A stretch of DNA of 33,960 nucleotides from Peptoniphilus lacrimalis DSM 7455 (GTDB taxonomy: Bacteria > Bacillota > Clostridia > Tissierellales > Peptoniphilaceae). A program made the translations under genes and the position numbers. Below the pieces are notes generated by a model. It was not told the DNA's origin and did not search any database. It saw nothing but the letters and a program-made list of their open reading frames with translations. The DNA lies in the NCBI RefSeq assembly GCF_000378725.1, contig NZ_KB900378.1:1-33960 (forward strand), written 5' to 3'. Numbering within the stretch: position 1 is the first letter of the stretch; every line of letters begins with the position of its first letter. Shown in pieces: positions 20,844-27,852 of the stretch.

Positions 20844-21419
20844 ATGAATGTATTAAATTATTATCTACGCTATTCCGTAAGCATGGCAAATTACGTGTAC
20901 AAAAAAATTACATACGAAGAAAGATTACTACCGATAATGGTTGAAGATATTATTAAATATAGACCCGATATAAAAATAGTAAAAGATGATCTGCTGGGCT
21001 TGGATGGATATAGCATTTACAATAAATATACTAAAAAATATATTATAGCTCTTGATGATGTGAATTTTGATTTAAGTCGACAAAGATTTACCCTTGCTCA
21101 TGAACTTGGCCATATCTTTTTAAAACATCACACCAAATACAAATATTTGAACAGTTATGTAAAAGAAAAATCAGCAAATGCCTTTGCAGGAGAACTGTTA
21201 ATGCCAAGAGAAATTATGTATAAGACCGCTAAGTTTCCTGCTAATTATATTTCAGGTCTTTATGGAGTTAGTTGTGCAGCTTATAAGAGAAGAAAAGAAT
21301 TTTTAGATGAAATTGATAATTTTAGTAAAAAAAATGAAGATGAAAAGTTTTTGCCTTTTGAAGATTTAATCAAATATACAAAGCACTCTTTATTTTTAAA
21401 TAAATATAATTTGTTGTAA
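20844..21419 (+). CDS. immA: ImmA/IrrE-type metallopeptidase
   Basis: This 191-residue zinc peptidase has FTLAHELGHIFLKH (H86-E87-x-x-H90) and the downstream glutamate region EKSANAFAGELLMP (E108). ImmA of ICEBs1 and related phages cleaves the element's repressor to induce excision; the CI-like protein at 19101 is the likely substrate. AAAGG lies seven bases before the first ATG; a second ATG at 20883 is possible. It is followed closely by the solitary CRISPR-like repeat and integrase. Confidence 0.88.
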   Translation: MNVLNYYLRYSVSMANYVYKKITYEERLLPIMVEDIIKYRPDIKIVKDDLLGLDGYSIYNKYTKKYIIALDDVNFDLSRQRFTLAHELGHIFLKHHTKYKYLNSYVKEKSANAFAGELLMPREIMYKTAKFPANYISGLYGVSCAAYKRRKEFLDEIDNFSKKNEDEKFLPFEDLIKYTKHSLFLNKYNLL

Positions 21420-21432
21420 ATGTTAGCTAAAG

Positions 21433-21464
21433 GCCGTACCCTTCGCAGGTACGTGGATTGAAAT
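21433..21464 (+). CRISPR. solitary type I-C-like CRISPR repeat (candidate RNA anti-CRISPR)
   Basis: The 32-nt element has a 6-bp stem CGTACC/GGTACG (21435-21440 with 21448-21453), a 7-nt loop CTTCGCA and then exactly 11 nt, TGGATTGAAAT, to its end. Compared with the usual type I-C repeat as I remember it, the stem shows a paired change (C-G to T-A), so folding is preserved. There is no second copy in this window, no spacer and no cas gene. A TATAAT at 21405-21410 lies about 15 nt before an expected RNA start, without a good -35. The integrase ribosome site follows directly. Confidence 0.72.
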
Positions 21465-21478
21465 ATGAGGTGAAAAAA

Positions 21479-22666
21479 ATGAAAGAAAAAAATCCAAATG
21501 GTTTAGGTAGTCTTACCTATAGAATGGTTAATGGAAAAAAATATTGGACTGGTCGTGTTTCATTAGGACAAGACTTGGAAGGTAAGTTAGTTAGAAAGTC
21601 ATTTTCTAGCTACAAAAAATATGAAGTCATAGAAAAAATGCAAAAGGCATTAGGTCAAACAAATATTGCTGGCTTTACTACCTCTGGGGATAAATCTCTA
21701 TCTGAATTTATTTCTTATTGGCTATACAATATAAAAGTTAAGGAAATAAAAAGCACAACTATAGCCAGATATCAAAGCCTTTTAAATCTTCATATAGCAC
21801 CTTATCCTTTTTCAAGAACTAAGGTAGGAGATATTACTATCTTGAATTTACAAAACTTCATAAACCTACTTGCTGATGATGAAAAAACATCAATTAATAC
21901 TGTAAAAGATACACTGGCCTTAATTAAAAACTTTCTTGACTACACAATAATTCTAGGAATCTTCCCCACAAACCCTGCCGAATATGTAAAGGTCCCCAAA
22001 AAGAATAAAACTGGAAATTCGGGCAAATATAGATTTTTTACCGCTGATGAACAAAAACTTTTAATAAATAATTTAGATCTTGAAGATCCTGTAGAACAAA
22101 GCCTTTATATAGATTTCTTGACAGGTCTACGAAGAAATGAACTAAGGGGACTTAGGTGGAAAAATTACTCTGACGGAATCTTAACGATAGAACAGCAACT
22201 TAGAAGGTCTTATACTTTTGAAAAAGATGGAACAAGAAAATTAAATAAAAATACTACCCAAGACCTGAAAACTGAAAACTCATATAGAACTGTCGCTCTT
22301 CCAAAAATTGCCGATAATCTTTTACAAAAACTAAAAATAAAATCCTATGAAAAACATTTAAGGCTTGGTCAACCCTTTAAAGATGATGCCTTTATATTTT
22401 CTGATGATTTTTTACAACCCATCGAAGAAAAAAGATGCAATAGGAGATTACAAGCAATATGTAGAAAAATAGGCATAGAACCTAGACCCCTACATTCCAT
22501 AAGGCACTCTTATGCCACTAGGCTTTTTGAAGCCGGAGTTGATATAAAAACAGTACAAAAACTAATGGGCCATAGTGACTATAAAACTACTCTTAATATT
22601 TATGTACATGTAATGGATGATGAAAAAGAAAAGGCAGCCGCCGTCTTAGATAAAATGTATAATTAA
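21479..22666 (+). CDS. int: tyrosine integrase
   Basis: This is a 395-residue phage integrase. The ATG at 21479 has GAGGTG six bases upstream. An N-terminal arm-binding region (NGLGSLTYRMVNGKKYWTGR) is followed by a SAM-like core-binding domain (about 72-175) and a catalytic domain with R218 (TGLRRNELRGLRW), H339-x-x-R342 (LHSIRHSYATRLFEAG), H365 (LMGHSDYKTT) and the nucleophile Y375 (NIYVHV). It is intact. It lies at the prophage edge, pointing to attR. Confidence 0.95.
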   Translation: MKEKNPNGLGSLTYRMVNGKKYWTGRVSLGQDLEGKLVRKSFSSYKKYEVIEKMQKALGQTNIAGFTTSGDKSLSEFISYWLYNIKVKEIKSTTIARYQSLLNLHIAPYPFSRTKVGDITILNLQNFINLLADDEKTSINTVKDTLALIKNFLDYTIILGIFPTNPAEYVKVPKKNKTGNSGKYRFFTADEQKLLINNLDLEDPVEQSLYIDFLTGLRRNELRGLRWKNYSDGILTIEQQLRRSYTFEKDGTRKLNKNTTQDLKTENSYRTVALPKIADNLLQKLKIKSYEKHLRLGQPFKDDAFIFSDDFLQPIEEKRCNRRLQAICRKIGIEPRPLHSIRHSYATRLFEAGVDIKTVQKLMGHSDYKTTLNIYVHVMDDEKEKAAAVLDKMYN

Positions 22667-22670
22667 ATTG

Positions 22671-22692
22671 CGTTACCAACTCGTTACCAACT
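22671..22692. repeat. two tandem copies of CGTTACCAACT (integrase arm sites?)
   Basis: Exact 11-bp direct repeats at 22671-22681 and 22682-22692 lie a few bases after the integrase stop. Arm-type integrase binding sites are often short direct repeats in this position. Confidence 0.55.
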
Positions 22693-22751
22693 TTTACAAA
22701 ATTCAATAAAATAAACGTTGAAATGTAGCCATTATATAATAATTGGTTTTA

Positions 22752-22770
22752 CTTCCTCTTTCCCGCACCA
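22752..22770 (+). other. putative attR: 3' end of a tRNA gene
   Basis: The sequence ends TTCCCGCACCA, the form of a tRNA acceptor strand plus A and CCA, and a strong terminator follows 7 bp later. Upstream bases do not form a T-arm, as expected if phage DNA begins here and the intact tRNA (with the duplicated core) lies at attL beyond the left edge. The acceptor would pair with a 5' GCGGGAA. Confidence 0.42.
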
Positions 22771-22777
22771 TATTTTT

Positions 22778-22802
22778 ATTCGGTTATTCCGAATTTTTTT
22801 TT
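22778..22802 (+). terminator. terminator at the prophage-host boundary
   Basis: ATTCGG (22778-22783) and CCGAAT (22789-22794) pair around a 5-nt loop and are followed by eight or more T. It probably was the terminator of the tRNA used as attachment site, and now also ends integrase transcription. Confidence 0.8.
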
Positions 22803-22842
22803 GCCCTTTTTTCTTACTCTATATATTAACTTAATTTACATA

Positions 22843-22851
22843 TGTTATAAT
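22843..22851 (+). promoter_or_regulatory. extended -10 promoter of the dehydrogenase gene
   Basis: TGTTATAAT (TATAAT at 22846-22851) lies 30 bp before the start codon at 22882. No good -35 is visible, which is common with TGn extended elements. Confidence 0.55.
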
Positions 22852-22881
22852 GAAACAAACAATATATTTAGGGAGGAAATT

Positions 22882-23811
22882 ATGAAATTAGGTATTGTTG
22901 GGGCTGGCTTTGCCGGTGAAATTATTGCCTATACTGCTGCTATGAAAGGTCTTTGTCAAGAGATTTATTTTGTTGATATTAATGAAAAGAAGGCTATTTC
23001 TCAAGCTATGGACATAAATGACGCAAGGTTTTATTATCCAAATGATGTTAAGTCATATTCTTGTGACTATGAGGGTCTTTATGAGTGTGATATTATTGTT
23101 TTAACTTCTGGTGGCATTCCTGAAACTTCTGATAGATTAGATGAATTAAAGACTAACAAAAAAGTTGTGAGTCAATATACAAAAAGAATTGTTGATAGCG
23201 GATTTAAAGGAATTTTTATTGTTGTTTCTAATCCTTGTGATATTATGGCTTATCTTGTGAAAAAAGTTTCTGGTTTTGAATCTTCTAGAGTTATTGGTGC
23301 TGGAACTGCACTAGATTCTTCAAGGGCTAATAGTCTTCTTTCTAAAATCACAGGTATCAGTGCAAAATCTATAAATGCTATTGTTATGGGTGAGCATGGT
23401 GAGAGTCAATTTATCCCTTGGTCTCAAGTTAAAATTGCTGGTCTAAGTTTTTATGATTATAAGAATAAATATAAAGACCAATTTATTAATTTCAAGGAAG
23501 ATGATTTTGAAGATCAAGTCAGAAAACGTGGATGGGAAATTTATTTAGGCAAATCTTCTACTCAATATGGAATAGCTAATACTATAAATGCCATTATTTC
23601 TGCAATTGTTCATGATGAAAATAAAGTGATAAATGTTTCTGCAATGTTGAATGGTCAATATGGTCTTGATGATTTATATATTTCCACTCCCTGTTTAATT
23701 AATAAAAATGGAATCGAAAAGATTTTTGAACTTCCCTTGGAAGCTTGCGAATTAAAAAAATTAAATAAGGCTGCAGAGCTTATTAAAAGTTACAATAAAG
23801 CCTTAGTATAG
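22882..23811 (+). CDS. L-2-hydroxyacid dehydrogenase (lactate/malate dehydrogenase family)
   Basis: This 309-residue NAD-dependent dehydrogenase has the Rossmann motif GIVGAGFAGE (G7, G9), D32 for the NAD ribose, VVSNPCDIMAY (N117), GAGTALDSSRANSLL (D145, R148) and the catalytic histidine in MGEHGESQF (H172). The active-site loop reads SGGIPETSDRLDEL; the residue that separates lactate (Gln) from malate (Arg) enzymes is neither, so pyruvate may not be the preferred substrate and a 2-ketoacid such as ketoisocaproate is possible. GGGAGG lies about eight bases before the ATG. This is the first host gene after attR. Confidence 0.88.
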   Translation: MKLGIVGAGFAGEIIAYTAAMKGLCQEIYFVDINEKKAISQAMDINDARFYYPNDVKSYSCDYEGLYECDIIVLTSGGIPETSDRLDELKTNKKVVSQYTKRIVDSGFKGIFIVVSNPCDIMAYLVKKVSGFESSRVIGAGTALDSSRANSLLSKITGISAKSINAIVMGEHGESQFIPWSQVKIAGLSFYDYKNKYKDQFINFKEDDFEDQVRKRGWEIYLGKSSTQYGIANTINAIISAIVHDENKVINVSAMLNGQYGLDDLYISTPCLINKNGIEKIFELPLEACELKKLNKAAELIKSYNKALV

Positions 23812-23830
23812 GTTGATAGAAAGGTTAATT

Positions 23831-24226
23831 ATGAAAGAAAAATTTAGAAAATTCATGGCTGGTCGATATGGTGTTGATTCCTTTGGCAAATTTTTGCTAA
23901 TTCCTATGTTGATACTCTTAATTTTAGGAAATATTTACAGAAATTCTTTTCTAAATTTTGGAGTTTTATTAATTCTAATTTATTCTTACTACAGAATGTT
24001 ATCTAAAGATATTTCTAAAAGATATAGGGAAAATCAAAAATTTTTGGAACTTACTAAACCTATCACTAAAAAATTTAATTCTTTAGCTGTAAGATTCAGG
24101 GACAGAAAGGACTATAAATATACTGCTTGCCCCTACTGTAATTTACAGATGCGTATTCCAAGAAATAAGGGAAAAGTTATTGTAAGATGCAAAAGATGTA
24201 AAGAAAAATTTGAATTTAGAACATAA
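23831..24226 (+). CDS. membrane protein with C-terminal zinc ribbon
   Basis: This is a 131-residue protein. Two membrane segments (about 20-34, FLLIPMLILLILGNI, and 40-56, NFGVLLILIYSYY) are followed by a basic linker and a zinc ribbon with C-x2-C (CPYCNLQMRIPRNKGKVIVR) and C-x2-C (CKRCKEKFEF). AAAGG lies six to seven bases before the ATG at 23831. It is 19 bp after the dehydrogenase and likely co-transcribed. Function unknown; the ribbon type recalls short domains that bind zinc in RNA-polymerase-like or regulatory proteins. Confidence 0.75.
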   Translation: MKEKFRKFMAGRYGVDSFGKFLLIPMLILLILGNIYRNSFLNFGVLLILIYSYYRMLSKDISKRYRENQKFLELTKPITKKFNSLAVRFRDRKDYKYTACPYCNLQMRIPRNKGKVIVRCKRCKEKFEFRT

Positions 24227-24250
24227 AAGGGACTTTGAAAGTCCCTTTTT
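24225..24250. terminator. bidirectional terminator between convergent genes
   Basis: AAAAGGGACTTT pairs with AAAGTCCCTTTT and continues in T on both strands. It ends both the zinc-ribbon protein transcript and the apt operon. Confidence 0.85.
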
Positions 24251-24759
24251 TAATAGTGTATTATTGAATCGACTCTGTAGTTTTTAAGTTTTTGACGGCC
24301 ATTTATATCGTCAAGTTCCATTAAAAATAATAGACCAGCAACCTCTGCCCCTAAAGATTCTACTAATTTTATGGCTGCTTGACTTGTTCCTCCTGTCGCC
24401 AATAAATCATCAACGATTACTACCTTTTCACCTTTTTTTATTCCATCAACATGCATTTCAATTGAATCTGTTCCGTATTCCAAATCATATTCAACAGATA
24501 TTTTTTCACAGGGAAGCTTTCCTGGTTTTCTAATAGGTATAAAACCCTTTGACAATTTATAAGCTAGAGGCGCTCCTACAATAAATCCCCTGGCTTCAAT
24601 TCCTATAACTTTATCAATTTCATAATCAATTTTTTCTGCCATTTTATCAATAGCTTCTTTAAAATCTTGTCCTTCTTTTAAAAGAGTTGTTACATCTCTA
24701 AAGATTACTCCTTTTTTAGGGTAATCTGGAATTGCCCTTACTTTATCCTTTAAACTCAT
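24250..24759 (-). CDS. apt: adenine phosphoribosyltransferase
   Basis: This 169-residue cytoplasmic enzyme converts adenine and PRPP to AMP and pyrophosphate (purine salvage). The N-terminus DYPKKGVIFRDVTTLLKEG, the IEARGFIVGAPLAYKL segment and the PRPP-binding loop VVIVDDLLATGGT are diagnostic, and the length is normal. It is the last gene of a dinB-thioesterase-apt leftward operon, with AGGAGG before the ATG. Confidence 0.97.
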   Translation of the reverse strand: MSLKDKVRAIPDYPKKGVIFRDVTTLLKEGQDFKEAIDKMAEKIDYEIDKVIGIEARGFIVGAPLAYKLSKGFIPIRKPGKLPCEKISVEYDLEYGTDSIEMHVDGIKKGEKVVIVDDLLATGGTSQAAIKLVESLGAEVAGLLFLMELDDINGRQKLKNYRVDSIIHY

Positions 24760-24774
24760 AATTCCTCCTAAATA

Positions 24775-25167
24775 CTATTTTTTATAAACATGGTAAGTAA
24801 AAGTTCCCTTAGTCAAAAGTTTGTCTTTAGTATAAACTTCGACCTCACAAACACTTACAGTATTTCCCTTATGTACAAAACTTGCCCTTGCAAAAATTTC
24901 TATTCCCTTTGGAGTATTAGAAATATAAGACATGTGTGCATCTATAGTAACATAATTTTTCCCTAAAATTCTGCATAAAATTCCAGTTGCAGTATCGGCA
25001 AGAGTATAAATCACCCCACCGTGTAAAATATTAAGATCTGAAATATGTCTGCTATCAGGAAGCATTTTTAATATCAATTGCTCACCGTCAAAAGAATGAA
25101 AACTGATATTATTGTGGCTGGTAAAATCTCCTTCATCAATCATTTTTCTTAAATCATCTTTTCCCAT
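24775..25167 (-). CDS. PaaI-type hotdog thioesterase
   Basis: This is a 130-residue acyl-CoA thioesterase-like protein. The segment LNILHGGVIYTLADTATGIL holds the HGGxxxxLAD pattern of the PaaI family, with the catalytic Asp/His region, followed by VTIDAHMSYISNTPKG. Substrate unknown. AGGAGG directly follows the dinB stop codon, so the two genes are co-transcribed. Confidence 0.85.
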   Translation of the reverse strand: MGKDDLRKMIDEGDFTSHNNISFHSFDGEQLILKMLPDSRHISDLNILHGGVIYTLADTATGILCRILGKNYVTIDAHMSYISNTPKGIEIFARASFVHKGNTVSVCEVEVYTKDKLLTKGTFTYHVYKK

Positions 25168-25175
25168 TTCTCCTC

Positions 25176-26210
25176 CTATAAAAATGTGAGTTGATGTATC
25201 TTTAAATCAGACAAATTTGAAACTGTTAGACCAATAAGCCTAATCTTATCATCGTTATAAAATTCTCTAAATAAAATTAGTCCCTCTCTATATATGTCTT
25301 CTTTTTTATAAAGACCATACTCATAAGTTCTTGATTTAGTTCTAATTTTAAATTTGTCATTCTTTAGTTTAATAGTTAAAGTAAATCCTAAGAGATTTCT
25401 TTTAATCAAATCTTGGGATACTTCAACTGAAAAAATATTTATATAATTTTCTAAATCTCTCCTATTATCTGTTGGAAAGAATGTATTTTCTGTTCCCAGA
25501 CTTTTTCTTTTAATTTTTGTTTGAACCTCTCTATCATCAATACCTCTAATTCTCTTATAGATATCTTCCCCAGATTTTCCAAATAAATTTATCAAAAAAT
25601 CCTCTTCTAGATTATATAGGTCACAAACCTTATCTATCCCTAAATTTCTCAGCTTGTCTTCAGATTTTTTACCAATACCATGAATCTTTCTAATATCAAG
25701 ATCCATTAAAATATCAGGAACTTCATCCTTAGAAATAATTTTGATTCCCCTTGGCTTGTTCCAATCTGATGCGAGTTTTGCCAAAAATTTATTGGTAGAC
25801 ATGCCAATAGAAACGCTCAAACCAGTCTTTTTTAGAATATTATCCTGCATTTTTTTTAAGAATTTATAATCAGGGTTTATATCAGTCAAATCAAGATAAG
25901 ATTCATCAATAGAAACTTTCTCAATGATATCTGTATAAGTGCTAAGAAGATCAAAAACTTCTTTAGATTTTTCCAAATATCTCTTTCTTCTCATGGGAAC
26001 GATTATTAAATTTTCACACAAATTCTTAGCAATAAAAACAGGCATAGCTGAATGTATTCCATATTCCCTTGCCTTGTAATTTGCAGTCGTAATTATAGCC
26101 CTATCACTTTTTCCTGCAACTGCAAGAGCCTTACCTCTTAAAGAAATATTATCGAGTTCTTCACAAGAGGCATAAAAAGCATCTAAATCAACATGAACTA
26201 TTGCTCGCAT
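25176..26210 (-). CDS. dinB: DNA polymerase IV (Y-family)
   Basis: This 344-residue translesion polymerase has the catalytic carboxylates in IVHVDLDAFYASCEE (D8) and SIDESYLDLT (D102, E103), the RRKRYLEKS region, the helix-hairpin-helix IHGIGKKSEDKLRNLGI and a C-terminal little-finger domain. The usual C-terminal beta-clamp peptide is not obvious; the protein ends LKIHQLTFL, a possible clamp motif. It is first in a three-gene operon. Confidence 0.95.
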   Translation of the reverse strand: MRAIVHVDLDAFYASCEELDNISLRGKALAVAGKSDRAIITTANYKAREYGIHSAMPVFIAKNLCENLIIVPMRRKRYLEKSKEVFDLLSTYTDIIEKVSIDESYLDLTDINPDYKFLKKMQDNILKKTGLSVSIGMSTNKFLAKLASDWNKPRGIKIISKDEVPDILMDLDIRKIHGIGKKSEDKLRNLGIDKVCDLYNLEEDFLINLFGKSGEDIYKRIRGIDDREVQTKIKRKSLGTENTFFPTDNRRDLENYINIFSVEVSQDLIKRNLLGFTLTIKLKNDKFKIRTKSRTYEYGLYKKEDIYREGLILFREFYNDDKIRLIGLTVSNLSDLKIHQLTFL

Positions 26211-26265
26211 TCTATCACCACTAAGATTATATATGATTTCTGTACTTTTTTAAAGTAATCATTTT

Positions 26266-26274
26266 TGTTATAAT
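26266..26274 (+). promoter_or_regulatory. extended -10 promoter of the HAD phosphatase gene
   Basis: TGTTATAAT, with TATAAT at 26269-26274, lies 17 bp before the start codon in the 81-bp gap divergent from dinB. The expected leader is very short. Confidence 0.5.
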
Positions 26275-26291
26275 CGACTAGAGGTGATAAA

Positions 26292-26924
26292 ATGACAAGA
26301 AAAATTGCATTTTTTGATTTTGATGACACTTTAGTTGACTGTCAATCAATAACAATTTTATGGAAGTTTGCTATAAAAAAACAACCTTATCTTATAATTT
26401 ACTTATTTGTACAACTGTTAATCGGAATAATAAAATACATATTTACCTTTAATTTTTCACATATAAAAACTTCCATGGTATCCCTCTTAAAATTTTTATC
26501 AGAGGAAGATTTAAAATTTTTTGCTAATAATATATTGTATCCTAAATATTTTTATAGGGATGGCATAAAAAAACTTGAAAAATTCGGTGATGATTACCTT
26601 AAATTCTTAGTATCAGCCTCACCCCTAAATTATATGAAATACTTCAAAGAAATCCTGTCTTTTGATTATATTATAGCCACTGAATTAGATGAAAATTTCC
26701 AAGTAAAATCAAAAAATAATTCAGGACATCAAAAGGTATTAAACATAAATAAATACTTAGATGAATTAAATATAAAAATAGACTATGAAAACTCTTATTG
26801 TTATACAGACAATTATAAAGCCGATAGATTCATGGCAAATCTCGTTGCAAATAAATTTTTAATAAATTCAAAATTAAAAGTTTCAGGATTTAAGAATCTT
26901 TACTGGAAAAAGACTTTGCGATAA
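26292..26924 (+). CDS. HAD-superfamily (IB, SerB-like) phosphatase
   Basis: This is a 210-residue protein with motif I FFDFDDTLVD (D9, D11), motif II SASPLNYM, the lysine region KVLNINKYL and motif III YTDNYKADRFMA, which fit HAD subfamily IB. A helical insert (about 26-60) includes a hydrophobic stretch (PYLIIYLFVQLLIGIIKYIF) that may lie at the membrane. Substrate unknown. GAGGTGAT lies before the ATG. Confidence 0.85.
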   Translation: MTRKIAFFDFDDTLVDCQSITILWKFAIKKQPYLIIYLFVQLLIGIIKYIFTFNFSHIKTSMVSLLKFLSEEDLKFFANNILYPKYFYRDGIKKLEKFGDDYLKFLVSASPLNYMKYFKEILSFDYIIATELDENFQVKSKNNSGHQKVLNINKYLDELNIKIDYENSYCYTDNYKADRFMANLVANKFLINSKLKVSGFKNLYWKKTLR

Positions 26925-26984
26925 TTGACAAAAGTGTTAAATACTGTTATTATAAATAATATTTATTAAATGCGGAGGTTTAAT

Positions 26985-27803
26985 ATGAAATTAAGAAAAG
27001 TTATTACTTTAACAGCAATTAGTGCTATGCTAATCAGTCCAGTATCTGCTTTTGCAGAAAATCCTGCATCTACTCTTAAAGATACAATAAAAGCTACTGA
27101 ACAAGAAATTAAAAAAGACACAAAAGAAGCTAAAGAGGATATCAAAGAAGCTAAGAAAGACCTAAAAGAAGAAGCTAAAGAAGCTAAAAAAGATCTAAAA
27201 GAGGAAGCTAAAGAAGCTAAAAAAGATCTAAAAGAGGAAGCTAAAGAAGCTAAGAAAGACCTAAAAGAAGAAGCTAAAGAAGCTAAGAAAGATGCCAAAG
27301 AAACTGTAAAAGTTACTGTTAATGGAAAAGAATTAGAACTTGAAAATCCTGCAATTATCAAAGCAAACAGAACTTTCATTCCTGTACGTAAACTTGTTGA
27401 ATCAAGCGGAGCTAAAATTGAATGGAACGCAAAAGACAGAGCTTTCACCATTACAAAAGGCGAAAAAGTTATGACTCTTACAATTGGCTCAACTGATATG
27501 GTAGTTAATGGAAAGGCACAAAAATTAGAAGCAGCTCCATTTATTTCTGATAACTTCTCATATCTTCCATTAAGAGTTATCTGTGAAGAAATTCTAGGAT
27601 ACAAAGTAGAATGGAAAGCTGAAACTAAAGAAGTTATCTTAACATCTCAAGAATCTAAAAAAGAAGAAGTTAAAGAAAAAATAGAAGAAAAATCTGAAGA
27701 ATTAAAAGAAGATGCAAAAGAACTTAAAGACAAGGTAGCTGAAAAAGCTGGCGACGCTAAAGAAAAAATCGAAGAAAAAGTAAACGAAAATAAAGCAAAA
27801 TAG
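26985..27803 (+). CDS. secreted copper-amine-oxidase-N-like protein with 11-residue coiled-coil repeats
   Basis: This is a 272-residue exported protein. A signal peptide (KLRKVITLTAISAMLISPVS, cleavage after SAFA at 24) precedes a Lys/Glu/Ala coiled coil with four exact copies of KEAKKDLKEEA (54-97). Residues about 108-220 form a copper-amine-oxidase N1-like domain (VTVNGKELELENPAIIKANR, TFIPVRKLVESSGAKIEW, LPLRVICEEILGYKVEW), which in Firmicutes surface proteins is a structural or wall-associated domain, not an oxidase. The C-terminus is again charged and helical. GGAGG lies before the ATG. A stalk-like surface protein is the likely role. Confidence 0.82.
   Translation: MKLRKVITLTAISAMLISPVSAFAENPASTLKDTIKATEQEIKKDTKEAKEDIKEAKKDLKEEAKEAKKDLKEEAKEAKKDLKEEAKEAKKDLKEEAKEAKKDAKETVKVTVNGKELELENPAIIKANRTFIPVRKLVESSGAKIEWNAKDRAFTITKGEKVMTLTIGSTDMVVNGKAQKLEAAPFISDNFSYLPLRVICEEILGYKVEWKAETKEVILTSQESKKEEVKEKIEEKSEELKEDAKELKDKVAEKAGDAKEKIEEKVNENKAK
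27144..27275. repeat. four 33-bp tandem repeats
   Basis: The repeats encode KEAKKDLKEEA four times (11-residue period, typical of a right-handed or untwisted coiled coil). The DNA copies differ at a few silent positions. Confidence 0.85.
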
Positions 27804-27816
27804 ATAAATAAATTTT

Positions 27817-27851
27817 AAAAAGCTGATTTCTAAAAAGAAGTCAGCTTTTTT
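27817..27851. terminator. bidirectional terminator
   Basis: AAAAAGCTGA (27817-27826) pairs with TCAGCTTTTTT (27841-27851), with A- and T-runs on both sides. It separates the secreted protein gene from the convergent sulfotransferase-thioredoxin gene. Confidence 0.85.
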
Positions 27852-27852
27852 C

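Noticed and set aside
21433-21464. A CRISPR array
   Set aside because: Only one repeat-like unit is present, with no spacer and no cas genes in the window, so it is reported as a solitary repeat unit.
26966-27604. A long leftward frame opposite the secreted repeat protein
   Set aside because: Its Ser/Ala/Leu repeats are just the complement of the Lys/Glu coiled-coil repeats; no ribosome site.
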